This document shows positions 1-7,477 of a stretch of 10,175 bases of DNA, piece by piece. Source of the DNA: Methylovirgula sp. (GTDB taxonomy: Bacteria; Pseudomonadota; Alphaproteobacteria; Rhizobiales; Beijerinckiaceae). Made by a program: the position numbers and the translations under genes. The stretch covers positions 1-10,175 of the forward strand of contig JASHSW010000159.1 of the NCBI GenBank assembly GCA_030038595.1, written 5' to 3'. The notes beneath the pieces were generated by a model. It saw nothing but the letters and a program-made list of their open reading frames with translations, had not been told where the DNA came from and did not search any database. Each line of letters starts with the position of its first letter. The stretch's first letter is position 1.

Positions 1-266
1 GCGCGATCGCCACGCCGGTGCGCGGCGAGGCCGCCAAGCGCGATACGCTCGTGCGGCTGCGCGGTCAGCTTGGCCTTGCACTCTCGGAGACCCTCGCCGT
101 TGGCGACGGCGCCAACGATATCGCCATGCTCGCCGAAGCGGGGCTTGGCGTCGCCTTCCATGCCCGGCCCGCCGTCGCCGCGGCGGCGACGGCGCGGGTC
201 GATCACGCCGATCTCACCGCGGTGCTTTACGCACAGGGCTATCGGAAGGAAGAGTTCCGTCGGTGA
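1..266 (+). CDS. serB: Phosphoserine phosphatase SerB, C-terminal part (5' end outside window)
   Basis: The last 87 residues of a HAD-family phosphatase, read from position 3 to a TGA at 264-266. SerB removes phosphate from O-phosphoserine in the final step of serine synthesis in the cytoplasm. HAD motif III is represented by the Lys in EAAKRDTL, near visible residue 12. Motif IV is GDGANDIAML, with two Mg-coordinating Asp at visible residues 35 and 39. The tail DHADLTAVLYAQGY is typical of SerB C-termini. The nucleophile motif DxDxT and any N-terminal ACT-like region lie upstream and cannot be seen. Other HAD phosphatases share motif IV, but the GDGAND form plus this tail favours SerB. The gene converges on hslO with only 33 nt between the stop codons. 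A short CTCCT/AGGAG inverted repeat in that gap is too weak to call a terminator. Confidence 0.88.
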   Translation, partial: AIATPVRGEAAKRDTLVRLRGQLGLALSETLAVGDGANDIAMLAEAGLGVAFHARPAVAAAATARVDHADLTAVLYAQGYRKEEFRR

Positions 267-299
267 GGCACAAACCCTCCTGCTTTGGGTAGGAGACCG

Positions 300-1239
300 C
301 TACTCCAACTCCGCGGGCTCGAACTCGCGGAAAATCGAGCAGAATTCGCAGGTGACAACGATCTTGCCGTCATCGCCCACCATGTCGGCGCGCTCCTGCG
401 GCGTGAAACGGCGCAGCATGTTGGCGATGCGCTGGCGCGAGCAGCGGCAGGAGGCTTTGACGTTCTGCGCGGAGAAAACCCGCACGCCGCGCTCATGGAA
501 GAGCCGATAGAGCAGCCGCTCGCTCGATAGCGTCGGATCGACGAGCTCGTGATCCTCGACGGTCGCGGCAAGCGTCTTGGCCTCGACCCAAGCGTCGTTC
601 TCCGGCATCTCCGTCACCGGCGTGCCGGCCGGCGCGTCGCCCGGCGGCAGATCGGGACTACGCGCTGGAGCCTCCGGCAGGAATTGTACCAGGAGGCCGC
701 CGGCCCGCCATGATGTCTCTTTGCCCATGACGTATTCGGCGACCGCGAGGCGCACCAACGTCGGGATCTGCTCCGACTGGCGGAAATAGCGACGCGCCGC
801 TTCCTCGAACCCTTGGCCCTCCAGCGCGACGATGCCCTGGTAGCGCGACCGATCGTCGCCTTGCTCCAGCGTCAGGGCGAGATGGCCCTTGCCGAGCAGG
901 TCGGCGTCGCTTGTGGCGAGTCGGCCTGCATCGAATCGGGCAAAGGCGCGCAGCCGGTCTGGGGCGTCGAAATCGACGACGATCATGTCGATCGGCCCGT
1001 CGCTCTTCGTCTGCAGTTGCAGGCGGCCTTCGAATTTCAGCGCCGAGCCGAGCAGCACGGTGAGCGCCGCCGCTTCGCCGACGACGCGCGCCACGCGAGG
1101 CGGATAGTCATGGCGGGCGAGGATCGAATCGATCGACGCGCCAAGCCGTACGACGCGGCCGCGCAGATCGAGCGGCGCCACGGCGAACGGCAGGACATTG
1201 TCGTCCATCACCTCGTCGGAAACCGGCCGGATGTTTGCC

Positions 1240-1247
<8 letters not shown>
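300..1247 (-). CDS. hslO: Redox-regulated molecular chaperone Hsp33
   Basis: A 315-residue cytosolic holdase of the Hsp33 family, which binds unfolding proteins under oxidative stress after its zinc-bound cysteines form disulfides. The family switch CxC-x(27-32)-CxxC is complete: C267, C269, then 30 residues, then C300 and C303. The N-terminal part (about residues 15-190) matches the Hsp33 core fold. A Pro/Ala/Gly-rich stretch at about 193-217 separates it from the linker and zinc domain. Length is slightly above the E. coli protein (about 292). The frame is open to 1289, but the ATG at 1247 is preferred: it gives an 8-nt overlap (ATGGTTGA) with the argF stop and has a GGGGC purine stretch upstream. 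A later ATG at 1208 is possible but its purine stretch is too close. It is the last gene of the argD-argF-hslO unit and is probably translationally coupled to argF. Confidence 0.95.
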
Positions 1248-2177
<930 letters not shown>

Positions 2178-2181
<4 letters not shown>

Positions 2182-3380
2182 TCGGCGGCCCCCTCGTGCG
2201 ACAGGACCTTGCCTTCGACCCGCGCCGCCGTCGCTTCGAGACGCGCGAGAGCCTCGTCAATCTCCGCCTCGCCGACGATCAGCGGCGGGAGGAGGCGCGC
2301 GACGTTGTCGCCTGCCGGAATGAGGAGGAGTTTCTCGGCGATGGCCGCGGCAACGAAATCCTGTACCGGAACGCGCGCCGCAATGCCGAGCATGAGGCCT
2401 TCGCCGCGGATTTCCGCAACCACGCCGGGATGCCGGTCTTTCAGCCCGCTCAGACCCTGTTTCAAACGTTTGCCCATCGCCGCCACATGCTCGACGAAGC
2501 CCGCGGCGAGAATGACGTCGAGCACGGCATTGCCGACCGAAGTGGCCAGCGGATTGCCGCCGAAGGTGGTTCCGTGCGTGCCGACGCTCATGCCCTTGCC
2601 CGCTTCGGCCGTCACCAGGAAAGCGCCGAGCGGAAAGCCACCGCCGAGCCCTTTGGCGAGCGTCATGATGTCCGGGACGATCCCGGCGCGTTCGTACGCA
2701 AAGAGCTTGCCGGTTCGGCCCATGCCGGTCTGCACTTCGTCGACAATGAGCAGCAGCCCGTGCTCGTCGCACAATTGGCGCATGGCTTTAAGATGGGCGA
2801 GCGGAATCGCCCGGATGCCGCCCTCGCCCTGGATCGGCTCGACCAAGATCGCGCCGGTCCGCGGCCCGATCGCGGCCTTGAGGGCGGGGAGATCGGCAAA
2901 CGGCACCTGATCGAAACCGTCGAGCTTCGGGCCGAAGCCCTCGAGATATTTCGGATTGCCGCCCGCCGTCACGGCGGCGATGCTGCGGCCGTGAAAGGCG
3001 CCTTGCACGGTGATGATGCGGAACTTTTCGGGATGGCCGCTGACGAAATGATATTTGCGCGCCGTCTTGATCGCGCCTTCGATCGCCTCGGTCCCGGAAT
3101 TCGTAAAGAAGACGAAATCCGCGAAACTCGCCTCCGCGAGCCGGCGGCCGAGAAGCTCGGCCTGCGGAATTTCAAAGAGGTTCGAGACATGCCAGAGCTT
3201 CTCCGCCTGCGCCGTCAACGCTTTGACGAGATGCGGGTGGCCATGGCCGAGACTCGCCACCGCGATGCCGGCGCCGAAATCAAGAAAGCGTTCGCCCTCG
3301 GTCGAGATAAGCCATGCCCCTTCGCCGCGCTCGAACGCGAGGCTGGCGCGCGCATAGGTGGGAAGCAGCGACGAACTCAC
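2178..3380 (-). CDS. argD: Acetylornithine aminotransferase (class III PLP aminotransferase)
   Basis: A 400-residue cytosolic PLP enzyme that transaminates N-acetylglutamate semialdehyde to N-acetylornithine. Family members often also act as succinyldiaminopimelate transaminase in lysine synthesis. Class III landmarks: FTNSGTEA (about 92-99) for the cofactor phosphate, GAFHGR at about 127-132, [13 protein letters not shown] (212-224) with Asp214 facing the PLP ring nitrogen, and [11 protein letters not shown] with the Schiff-base lysine K243. [12 protein letters not shown] follows. The start is GTG at 3378-3380; a GGAG at 3388-3391 sits 7 nt upstream and no better start is in frame. Related 4-aminobutyrate and ornithine aminotransferases share the fold, but length, absence of a long N-terminal extension and overlap with argF favour ArgD. 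It is the first gene of the operon, with its own promoter upstream at 3494-3522. Confidence 0.95.
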
Positions 3381-3399
3381 GGGAAGGCTCCAGTATGAG

Positions 3400-3423
3400 G
3401 CGCCGGCCGGTTTTTTCCGGCGC
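3400..3423 (-). promoter_or_regulatory. Hairpin just upstream of the argD ribosome binding site
   Basis: GCGCCGG at 3400-3406 and CCGGCGC at 3417-3423 form a perfect 7-bp stem. In the - strand RNA the loop contains a run of six A. The hairpin ends about 8 nt before the GGAG of argD, so it could influence ribosome access or mRNA stability. An alternative 5-bp stem (3406-3410 with 3417-3421) is also possible. A regulatory role is inferred from position only. Confidence 0.4.
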
Positions 3424-3453
3424 GCTCCAATCTGTTGCGGGCGAACCCCAAAA

Positions 3454-3486
3454 TCAAAGTGCCGCCCCCGAAAGGAGCGGCAGCAT
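3454..3486 (-). other. Ten-codon open frame in the argD leader
   Basis: ATG at 3484-3486 to TGA at 3454-3456, encoding [10 protein letters not shown]. The ATG falls at about the transcription start expected from the -10 box at 3494-3499, so it would be translated, if at all, as a leaderless or nearly leaderless frame; there is no room for a ribosome binding site. It has no arginine codon, so it is not a classical arginine leader peptide. The frame runs through the hairpin at 3460-3482 and stops just past it. It may be a chance open frame. Confidence 0.2.
3460..3482 (-). promoter_or_regulatory. GC-rich leader hairpin, possible attenuator of argD
   Basis: In the - strand RNA, 3482-3474 (UGCCGCUCC) pairs with 3468-3460 (GGGGCGGCA), a 9-bp stem with one G-U pair and a 5-nt loop. 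It is followed by the partly U-rich sequence CUUUGAUUUUG. This resembles an intrinsic terminator with an imperfect U tract. The arm CGCUCC (3474-3479) could instead pair with GGAGCG at 3423-3428, giving a mutually exclusive fold. Function is inference; GC-rich leaders often contain stems by chance. Confidence 0.3.
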
Positions 3487-3493
3487 CGTCGTC

Positions 3494-3522
3494 AGTTTAG
3501 GGACCTTGCCCGACCGGGTCAA
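3494..3522 (-). promoter_or_regulatory. Sigma70-type promoter of argD-argF-hslO
   Basis: On the - strand, TTGACC (3522-3517) is followed by exactly 17 nt and TAAACT (3499-3494). These match the housekeeping consensus at 5 of 6 and 4 of 6 positions. Transcription should start near 3487, leaving a leader of about 105 nt before the GTG of argD. No other element of comparable quality was seen on this side of the region. Confidence 0.6.
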
Positions 3523-3604
3523 ATTTTTGCGCCCGGCGATGCGGCTTTGGCGAGAATAGAGCGCGTTTGGAGCCGGCTGTTGAAAACGCCGCGGCCGTCC
3601 GATG

Positions 3605-3622
3605 GACTCTTGCGCAAGATTC
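3605..3622. promoter_or_regulatory. Pair of GANTC (CcrM methylation) sites upstream of gcrA
   Basis: GACTC at 3605-3609 and GATTC at 3618-3622, 13 bp apart start to start, are the only GANTC sites in the 420-nt region. CcrM methylates GANTC in Alphaproteobacteria and GcrA acts with sigma70 at methylated promoters. A weak promoter-like pair, TTGAAA (3580-3585), 17 nt, TGGACT (3603-3608), would place the first site over the -10 box. The sites are plain in the sequence; the promoter assignment is tentative. Confidence 0.45.
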
Positions 3623-3645
3623 AACGGGTAGTGTAGCTTTCTCGG

Positions 3646-3659
3646 TGTCGACTACGACA
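3646..3659. repeat. Short inverted repeat TGTCG-ACTA-CGACA
   Basis: A perfect 5-bp inverted repeat with a 4-nt centre, 24 nt after the second GANTC site and about 140 nt before gcrA. It has the size and symmetry of a small operator or a weak hairpin. No known regulator consensus was recognised. Confidence 0.25.
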
Positions 3660-3695
3660 TCTCGCGTGCGGCGGACCTTTCATGTGTGTGCTCAT

Positions 3696-3710
3696 CGCCG
3701 GTTTCCGGCG
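3696..3710 (+). repeat. Small GC hairpin ahead of gcrA
   Basis: CGCCGG (3696-3701), loop TTT, CCGGCG (3705-3710): a perfect 6-bp stem. It resembles the CCGG-T-run-CCGG core of the hairpin at 3400-3423 on the other side of the same region. It could be part of the gcrA leader if transcription starts near the GANTC sites. No U tract follows, so it is not a terminator. Confidence 0.3.
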
Positions 3711-3788
3711 GGCGTCGGTTCTTGATTTGCGCCAAAGTGTGCCGCTGCGTCGGGTTGACCGCGTTCAGGCTCGCTTTTGATCCAGATC

Positions 3789-3794
3789 GAGGAG
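3789..3794 (+). promoter_or_regulatory. gcrA ribosome binding site
   Basis: GAGGAG, 6 nt before the ATG at 3801. It decides the gcrA start: an upstream in-frame TTG at 3777 would place this sequence inside the gene and lacks its own purine-rich element. Starting at 3801 also gives the N-terminus MSWTDERVELL usual for GcrA. Confidence 0.85.
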
Positions 3795-3800
3795 TACGTC

Positions 3801-4322
3801 ATGTCCTGGACCGACGAACGGGTGGAACTCCTGCGCAAGCTCTGGCTCGAAGGATTGAGCGCCAGCCAGATCGCCCGCGAGCTTGCCAACGGCATCACCC
3901 GCAATGCGGTGATCGGCAAGGTGCATCGCTTGGGGCTGTCGGGCCGGGTCAAGGCCGCCGCGCCGGGCATTTCGCGGCCGCGCGCCAAGACTCTGCGTCC
4001 GGCCCATATGCGGAGCAGCGGGCTGTCGGTGCGCGGCAACACCGCCCTCGCCTTGAAGCCGCAGATACTGGAAGCACCGCAGCCCATCGAGGAGATCGTC
4101 ATTCCGATTTCCGAGATGGTGACGATCATGGAGCTGAAGGAAACGATGTGCCGTTGGCCGGTTGGCGATCCGACAAGCGCCGATTTCCGCTTTTGCGGCG
4201 CCAAGAAAGCGGCGGCCGGAGCGAGCCCCTACTGCCCCTACCACAGCCGCATCGCCTATCAACCGTTGCAGGAACGCCGCCGCGACCGGGAGCGCGAGCG
4301 GCGGATACAAAAACCGGCATAA
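3801..4322 (+). CDS. gcrA: Cell-cycle regulator GcrA
   Basis: A 173-residue DNA-binding transcription factor specific to Alphaproteobacteria. GcrA binds sigma70 RNA polymerase and activates promoters carrying CcrM-methylated GANTC sites, coordinating replication, methylation and division genes. Residues 1-45 (MSWTDERVELLRKLW, ASQIARELANG, TRNAVIGKVHRLGLSGR) form the helix-turn-helix domain. Residues about 50-105 are a basic, Pro/Ala-containing linker. The C-terminal part, from about 106, is the sigma-interacting module with conserved CRWPVGDP (C117), FCGAKK (C132) and CPYH (C145, H148). A highly charged Arg-rich tail follows. Length is about that of the Caulobacter protein. It stands alone on the + strand, divergent from argD and convergent with phoB, 19 nt separating the stop codons; no clear terminator is seen there. 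Confidence 0.96.
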   Translation: MSWTDERVELLRKLWLEGLSASQIARELANGITRNAVIGKVHRLGLSGRVKAAAPGISRPRAKTLRPAHMRSSGLSVRGNTALALKPQILEAPQPIEEIVIPISEMVTIMELKETMCRWPVGDPTSADFRFCGAKKAAAGASPYCPYHSRIAYQPLQERRRDRERERRIQKPA

Positions 4323-4341
4323 AACCGGTTCGCGGCGACGG

Positions 4342-5106
4342 TCAATCCGATTTCCCGAACGTCTCGTCGAAGGAATAGCCGGCACCGCGGATGGTGCGGA
4401 TCGGATCGCGCTCGCCGGCGAGCGCCAAGGCTTTGCGCAACCGGCCGACGTGCACATCGACGGTGCGTTCGTCGATCTCCGCCGAGAGCCCCCAAATGCT
4501 GTCGAGCAATTGGGCGCGCGAGAACACCCGCCCGGGCTTGCCCATGAGATATTCGAGCAGGCGAAATTCGGTCGGGCCGAGATGGACGTTGCGCGAACTT
4601 CGCACGACCCGCCAATTCTCGCGGTCGAGGGCGAGATCGCCGGCGACCAGAAGCGCCGCCACCCGGTCCGGCCGCGAGCGGCGCAATAGAGCGCGCACCC
4701 GCGCCATGAGTTCGGGTACGGAGAACGGTTTGACGATATAATCGTCGGCGCCGATTGTCAGCCCGCGTACGCGTTCGCTTTCGTCGCCGCGCGCCGTAAG
4801 CATGATGACCGGTAACGTGCGGGTCGCTTCGCGGGCCCGCATGCGTCGGCAAATTTCAAGGCCGGAGACGCCGGGCAGCATCCAATCCAGGATGACGAGA
4901 TCGGGAGGCGATTCGACGAGCCGCAGCTCGGCTTCGTCGCCGCGTTCGACGCGTTCGACCGCAAATCCCTCCGCCTCAAGATTGTAGGCCAGAAGCAAGC
5001 TTAAGGCGGCCTCGTCCTCGACGACGAGGATGCGCGGCGCCGCGGCGGCGGAGCCGGGCCGCGGAGTCCGGTTGTCGGAAGCCTGTTGGGCGTTGACCTC
5101 GTTCAC
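4342..5106 (-). CDS. phoB: Phosphate regulon response regulator PhoB
   Basis: A 254-residue OmpR-family response regulator. When phosphorylated by PhoR it binds Pho boxes and activates phosphate-starvation genes. The receiver domain begins at PRILVVEDE (about 24-32); the phospho-acceptor is D74 (LVILDWMLPG), with switch T104 (MLTAR) and K126 (IVKPF). The winged-helix domain covers about 150-250 and contains LGPTEFRLLEYLM, ERTVDVHVGRLRKAL and the ending IRTIRGAGYSFDE. The start is GTG at 5104-5106; a stop lies two codons upstream and there is no other ATG, GTG or TTG before the receiver domain. This leaves about 24 extra residues, rich in Ala, Pro and Ser, before the usual start. The ATG at 5113 is out of frame. 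It is the last gene of the operon, 10 nt after phoU, with no visible promoter of its own. Confidence 0.95.
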   Translation of the reverse strand: MNEVNAQQASDNRTPRPGSAAAAPRILVVEDEAALSLLLAYNLEAEGFAVERVERGDEAELRLVESPPDLVILDWMLPGVSGLEICRRMRAREATRTLPVIMLTARGDESERVRGLTIGADDYIVKPFSVPELMARVRALLRRSRPDRVAALLVAGDLALDRENWRVVRSSRNVHLGPTEFRLLEYLMGKPGRVFSRAQLLDSIWGLSAEIDERTVDVHVGRLRKALALAGERDPIRTIRGAGYSFDETFGKSD

Positions 5107-5116
5107 GGTTCATCGC

Positions 5117-5830
5117 TCACTTGCTGGTTTGAAAGTCGGAAGCCGGAGACGGGCCTTTCGGACGATCCATCGGCAGAACTTCTCCGGTAACGAGATAGAC
5201 CACGGTCTCGGCGATGTTGGTAGAGTGATCGCCGATCCGTTCGATGTTCTTGGAAACGAACAGCAGATGCGCGCAGAAGGAAATGTTGCGCGGATCTTCC
5301 ATCATGAACGTCAAGAGGTCGCGGAATACGGAGTCCTCGAGGGCGTCGAGTTCGACATCGTTCGTCCACACCTGGCGGGCCCGGTCGGCGTCGCGTAGCG
5401 CATAGGCATCGAGCGCGTCCTTGAGCAGCATGGCGGCCGTCTCGTGCATCGATTTCAGGCCGATGATGGCCCGCTGCATGCGGGTTTCGGCGGAAAGCTT
5501 TAAAGCGCGTTTGGCGATGTTCTTGGCGAGATCGCCGACCCGCTCGAGGTCGCCGGAGATGCGGATCGCCGCGACGATCTCGCGCAAATCGGCGGCAAGC
5601 GGCTGGCGGCGGGCGATCGTCATGATCGCCTGTTCCTCGATCTCGCGCTGCAAGACGTCGAGCCGGAGGTCGCAGGCGACCGTGGAGCGAGCCAGATTGG
5701 TGTCGAGATTGGCGAGCGCATCCATCGCGTCACTAAGCATCTTTTCGGCGATGCCGCCCATCTCCGCGATCTTGCGGCCAAGCGCTTCGAGTTCGGCGTC
5801 GTAAGCCCTGACGGTATGAAGGTCGGTCAT
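5117..5830 (-). CDS. phoU: Phosphate signalling protein PhoU
   Basis: A 237-residue, all-helical cytoplasmic protein that connects the Pst transporter to PhoR and keeps the Pho regulon off when phosphate is plentiful. It is built of two homologous three-helix halves. Their metal-binding signatures are visible: DLERVGDLAKNIAKR from D94 and NIERIGDHSTNIAE from N195. MTDLHTVRAYDAELEAL is the usual N-terminus and the length is normal. The ATG at 5830 has AGGA 7 nt upstream. It lies 25 nt after pstB and 10 nt before phoB, consistent with a single transcript. No membrane segment or signal peptide is present. Confidence 0.96.
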   Translation of the reverse strand: MTDLHTVRAYDAELEALGRKIAEMGGIAEKMLSDAMDALANLDTNLARSTVACDLRLDVLQREIEEQAIMTIARRQPLAADLREIVAAIRISGDLERVGDLAKNIAKRALKLSAETRMQRAIIGLKSMHETAAMLLKDALDAYALRDADRARQVWTNDVELDALEDSVFRDLLTFMMEDPRNISFCAHLLFVSKNIERIGDHSTNIAETVVYLVTGEVLPMDRPKGPSPASDFQTSK

Positions 5831-5855
5831 GGCGGTATCCTGAAACCTCTATAGG

Positions 5856-6641
5856 TCAGCCGAAACGGCCGGTGATGTAGTTCTGCGTGCGCGTATTTTC
5901 CGGCGACGTAAAGAGTTGCGAGGTCGTCGCAAACTCGATGAGTTCGCCGAGGTACATGAAGCAGGCATATTCCGAGACTCGCGCCGCCTGCTGCATATTA
6001 TGCGTGACGATGGCGATCGTGTAATTCTCCTTCAGCTCGTCGATCAGTTCCTCGACTTTTGCAGTAGAAATCGGATCAAGCGCCGAACAAGGCTCGTCGA
6101 AAAGAATGACTTCGGGATGAATGGCCACGGTGCGGGCGATGCACAGGCGCTGTTGTTGGCCGCCAGACAGCGACAGCCCGCTGGCATTCAACTTGTCCTG
6201 AACTTCGTCCCATATCGCCGCACCTCTGAGCGCCGCCTCGACGCGTCCATCGAGCTCCGATTTCGGCAGTTTCTCGTAAAGTTTGATACCGAAAGCGATG
6301 TTGTCGTAGATCGTCATCGGAAATGGGGTCGGTTTCTGAAACACCATCCCGACACGCGCGCGCAACAGATTGAGATCCTGATGTGGGTCGAGGATATTGG
6401 TGCCGTCGAGGATTACCTCGCCTTCGGCGCGCTGACGCGGATAGAGGTCGTACATGCGGTTTAGGACGCGCAACAAGGTCGATTTCCCGCAGCCGGAAGG
6501 GCCGATCAGCGCCGTCACTTTGTTGGCGTAAAGCGGCATGTTGATGCTCTTCAGGGCGAGATTCTCGCCGTAGAAGAACTTCAGATCCTTGACCGATATT
6601 TTGGTCGGGAGTTCGTTTCTCACCTCTGCTCCGCTGGTCAT
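5856..6641 (-). CDS. pstB: Phosphate ABC transporter ATP-binding protein PstB
   Basis: A 261-residue ABC ATPase that powers phosphate uptake through PstC-PstA at the inner face of the cytoplasmic membrane. Visible elements: Walker [10 protein letters not shown] (47-55), Q-loop [10 protein letters not shown] (Q102), signature LSGGQQQR (158-165), Walker B VILFDEP (178-184) with catalytic E183, D-loop SALDP, and switch H214 in IVTHNMQQA. The run [14 protein letters not shown] and the C-terminal [11 protein letters not shown] are characteristic of PstB, separating it from other ABC ATPases. The frame is open back to 6740, but the ATG at 6641 is chosen for its AGAGGGAG ribosome binding site, its 4-nt ATGA overlap with the pstA stop, and a normal family length. 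Confidence 0.97.
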   Translation of the reverse strand: MTSGAEVRNELPTKISVKDLKFFYGENLALKSINMPLYANKVTALIGPSGCGKSTLLRVLNRMYDLYPRQRAEGEVILDGTNILDPHQDLNLLRARVGMVFQKPTPFPMTIYDNIAFGIKLYEKLPKSELDGRVEAALRGAAIWDEVQDKLNASGLSLSGGQQQRLCIARTVAIHPEVILFDEPCSALDPISTAKVEELIDELKENYTIAIVTHNMQQAARVSEYACFMYLGELIEFATTSQLFTSPENTRTQNYITGRFG

Positions 6642-7477
6642 GTAGAACTCCCTCTGGCACCGAGCACGCGCGCCACGATCGACAAGGTCAACACGGCAAA
6701 GGTGATGATCAGTGCGCCGCTCCACGCAAGGCTTTGCCACGCTTTATAAGGACTCATTGCGAACTGGAAGATGATCGCCGGAAGGCTTGCCATCGGCGCG
6801 TTGAGATCGGCGCTGAAGAACTGATTGTTGAGCGCCGTGAAAAGCAACGGCGCCGTTTCGCCGCTGACCCGGGCGACAGCGAGAAGTACGCCGGTGATCA
6901 GGCCGGCGCGCGCGGCTCGATAAGCGACTTTGCGGATCACCGTGGAACGCGGCAGGCCGAGCGCGCTCGCCGCCTCGCGCAACGGTCCCGGGACAAGCAG
7001 CAGCATGTCTTCGGTGGTGCGCACGACCACGGGGACGACGATCACGGCAAGCGCCGCAGCGCCTGCAAGGCCCGAAAAATGGCCCATACGCGTCACGACC
7101 ACTTGATAAATGAAGAGGCCAACGACAATCGAAGGAGCGCTGAGCAGAATGTCGTTGATGAATCGCACGACGAAGGTGAGCTTCGTGTGCCGCCCGTATT
7201 CGGCCATGTAGGTGCCGGCGAACATGCCGAGCGGGGTGCCGATCGCCACGCCGAGCGCGGTCATGATCAGGCTGCCGACAATGGCGTTCAGCAGGCCGCC
7301 GCCCTGGTCCGGTGGCGGCGTCATTTGCGTGAACACCGCCAGCGACAGGCCGCCGCCGCCGCACCACAACAGCGTCGCAAGAATGATGATGAGCCAACCT
7401 AGACCGAACGCGGCGGAAGCGTAGCAAAGGCCGATCCATAAGAAATTGCTGCGGCGGCGCGACGCGTAGACGGTCAT
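6638..7477 (-). CDS. pstA: Phosphate ABC transporter permease PstA
   Basis: A 279-residue inner-membrane subunit of the high-affinity phosphate importer. Six hydrophobic segments can be read at about 13-37, 64-90, 107-127, 135-152, 191-213 and 247-270. The cytoplasmic coupling loop that contacts PstB is the EAA-type stretch [19 protein letters not shown] (168-186). The conserved [12 protein letters not shown] follows at about 204. The length is close to the roughly 296 residues of E. coli PstA. The frame continues upstream through pstC in another reading frame, but the ATG at 7477 forms an ATGA overlap (7474-7477) with the pstC stop and gives the expected short basic N-terminus ([10 protein letters not shown]). 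Its own stop overlaps the pstB ATG in the same way, so pstC, pstA and pstB are likely translated in a coupled manner. Confidence 0.95.
   Translation of the reverse strand: MTVYASRRRSNFLWIGLCYASAAFGLGWLIIILATLLWCGGGGLSLAVFTQMTPPPDQGGGLLNAIVGSLIMTALGVAIGTPLGMFAGTYMAEYGRHTKLTFVVRFINDILLSAPSIVVGLFIYQVVVTRMGHFSGLAGAAALAVIVVPVVVRTTEDMLLLVPGPLREAASALGLPRSTVIRKVAYRAARAGLITGVLLAVARVSGETAPLLFTALNNQFFSADLNAPMASLPAIIFQFAMSPYKAWQSLAWSGALIITFAVLTLSIVARVLGARGSST
6648..6655 (-). promoter_or_regulatory. pstB ribosome binding site
   Basis: AGAGGGAG on the - strand, 6 nt before the ATG at 6641 and inside the last codons of pstA. It settles the pstB start over the much longer open frame that reaches 6740. Confidence 0.75.

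Larger units (their letters stand above)
3381..3800. other. Divergent argD / gcrA intergenic region
   Basis: A 420-nt stretch without a substantial gene, between the GTG of argD (- strand) and the ATG of gcrA (+ strand). Its argD half holds a sigma70-like promoter, a ten-codon open frame and two hairpins. Its gcrA half holds two GANTC sites, a 14-bp inverted repeat, a small hairpin and a strong ribosome binding site. Each is listed separately. I see no RNA gene, CtrA-type TTAA-N7-TTAA site or DnaA box (TTATCCACA) in it. Confidence 0.8.

Noticed and set aside
267..299. CTCCT-N9-AGGAG between serB and hslO as a shared terminator.
   Set aside because: A 5-bp stem with no T run is not distinguishable from chance.
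3755..3783. TTGACC (3755-3760), 17 nt, TGATCC (3778-3783) as the gcrA promoter.
   Set aside because: The -10 match is poor and the start would fall at or next to the ribosome binding site at 3789-3794.
4308..4341. AACCGG-type repeats between gcrA and phoB as a bidirectional terminator.
   Set aside because: The copies are direct (ACCGGC and ACCGGT), the only self-complementary stems are 4 bp, and there is no T tract on either side.
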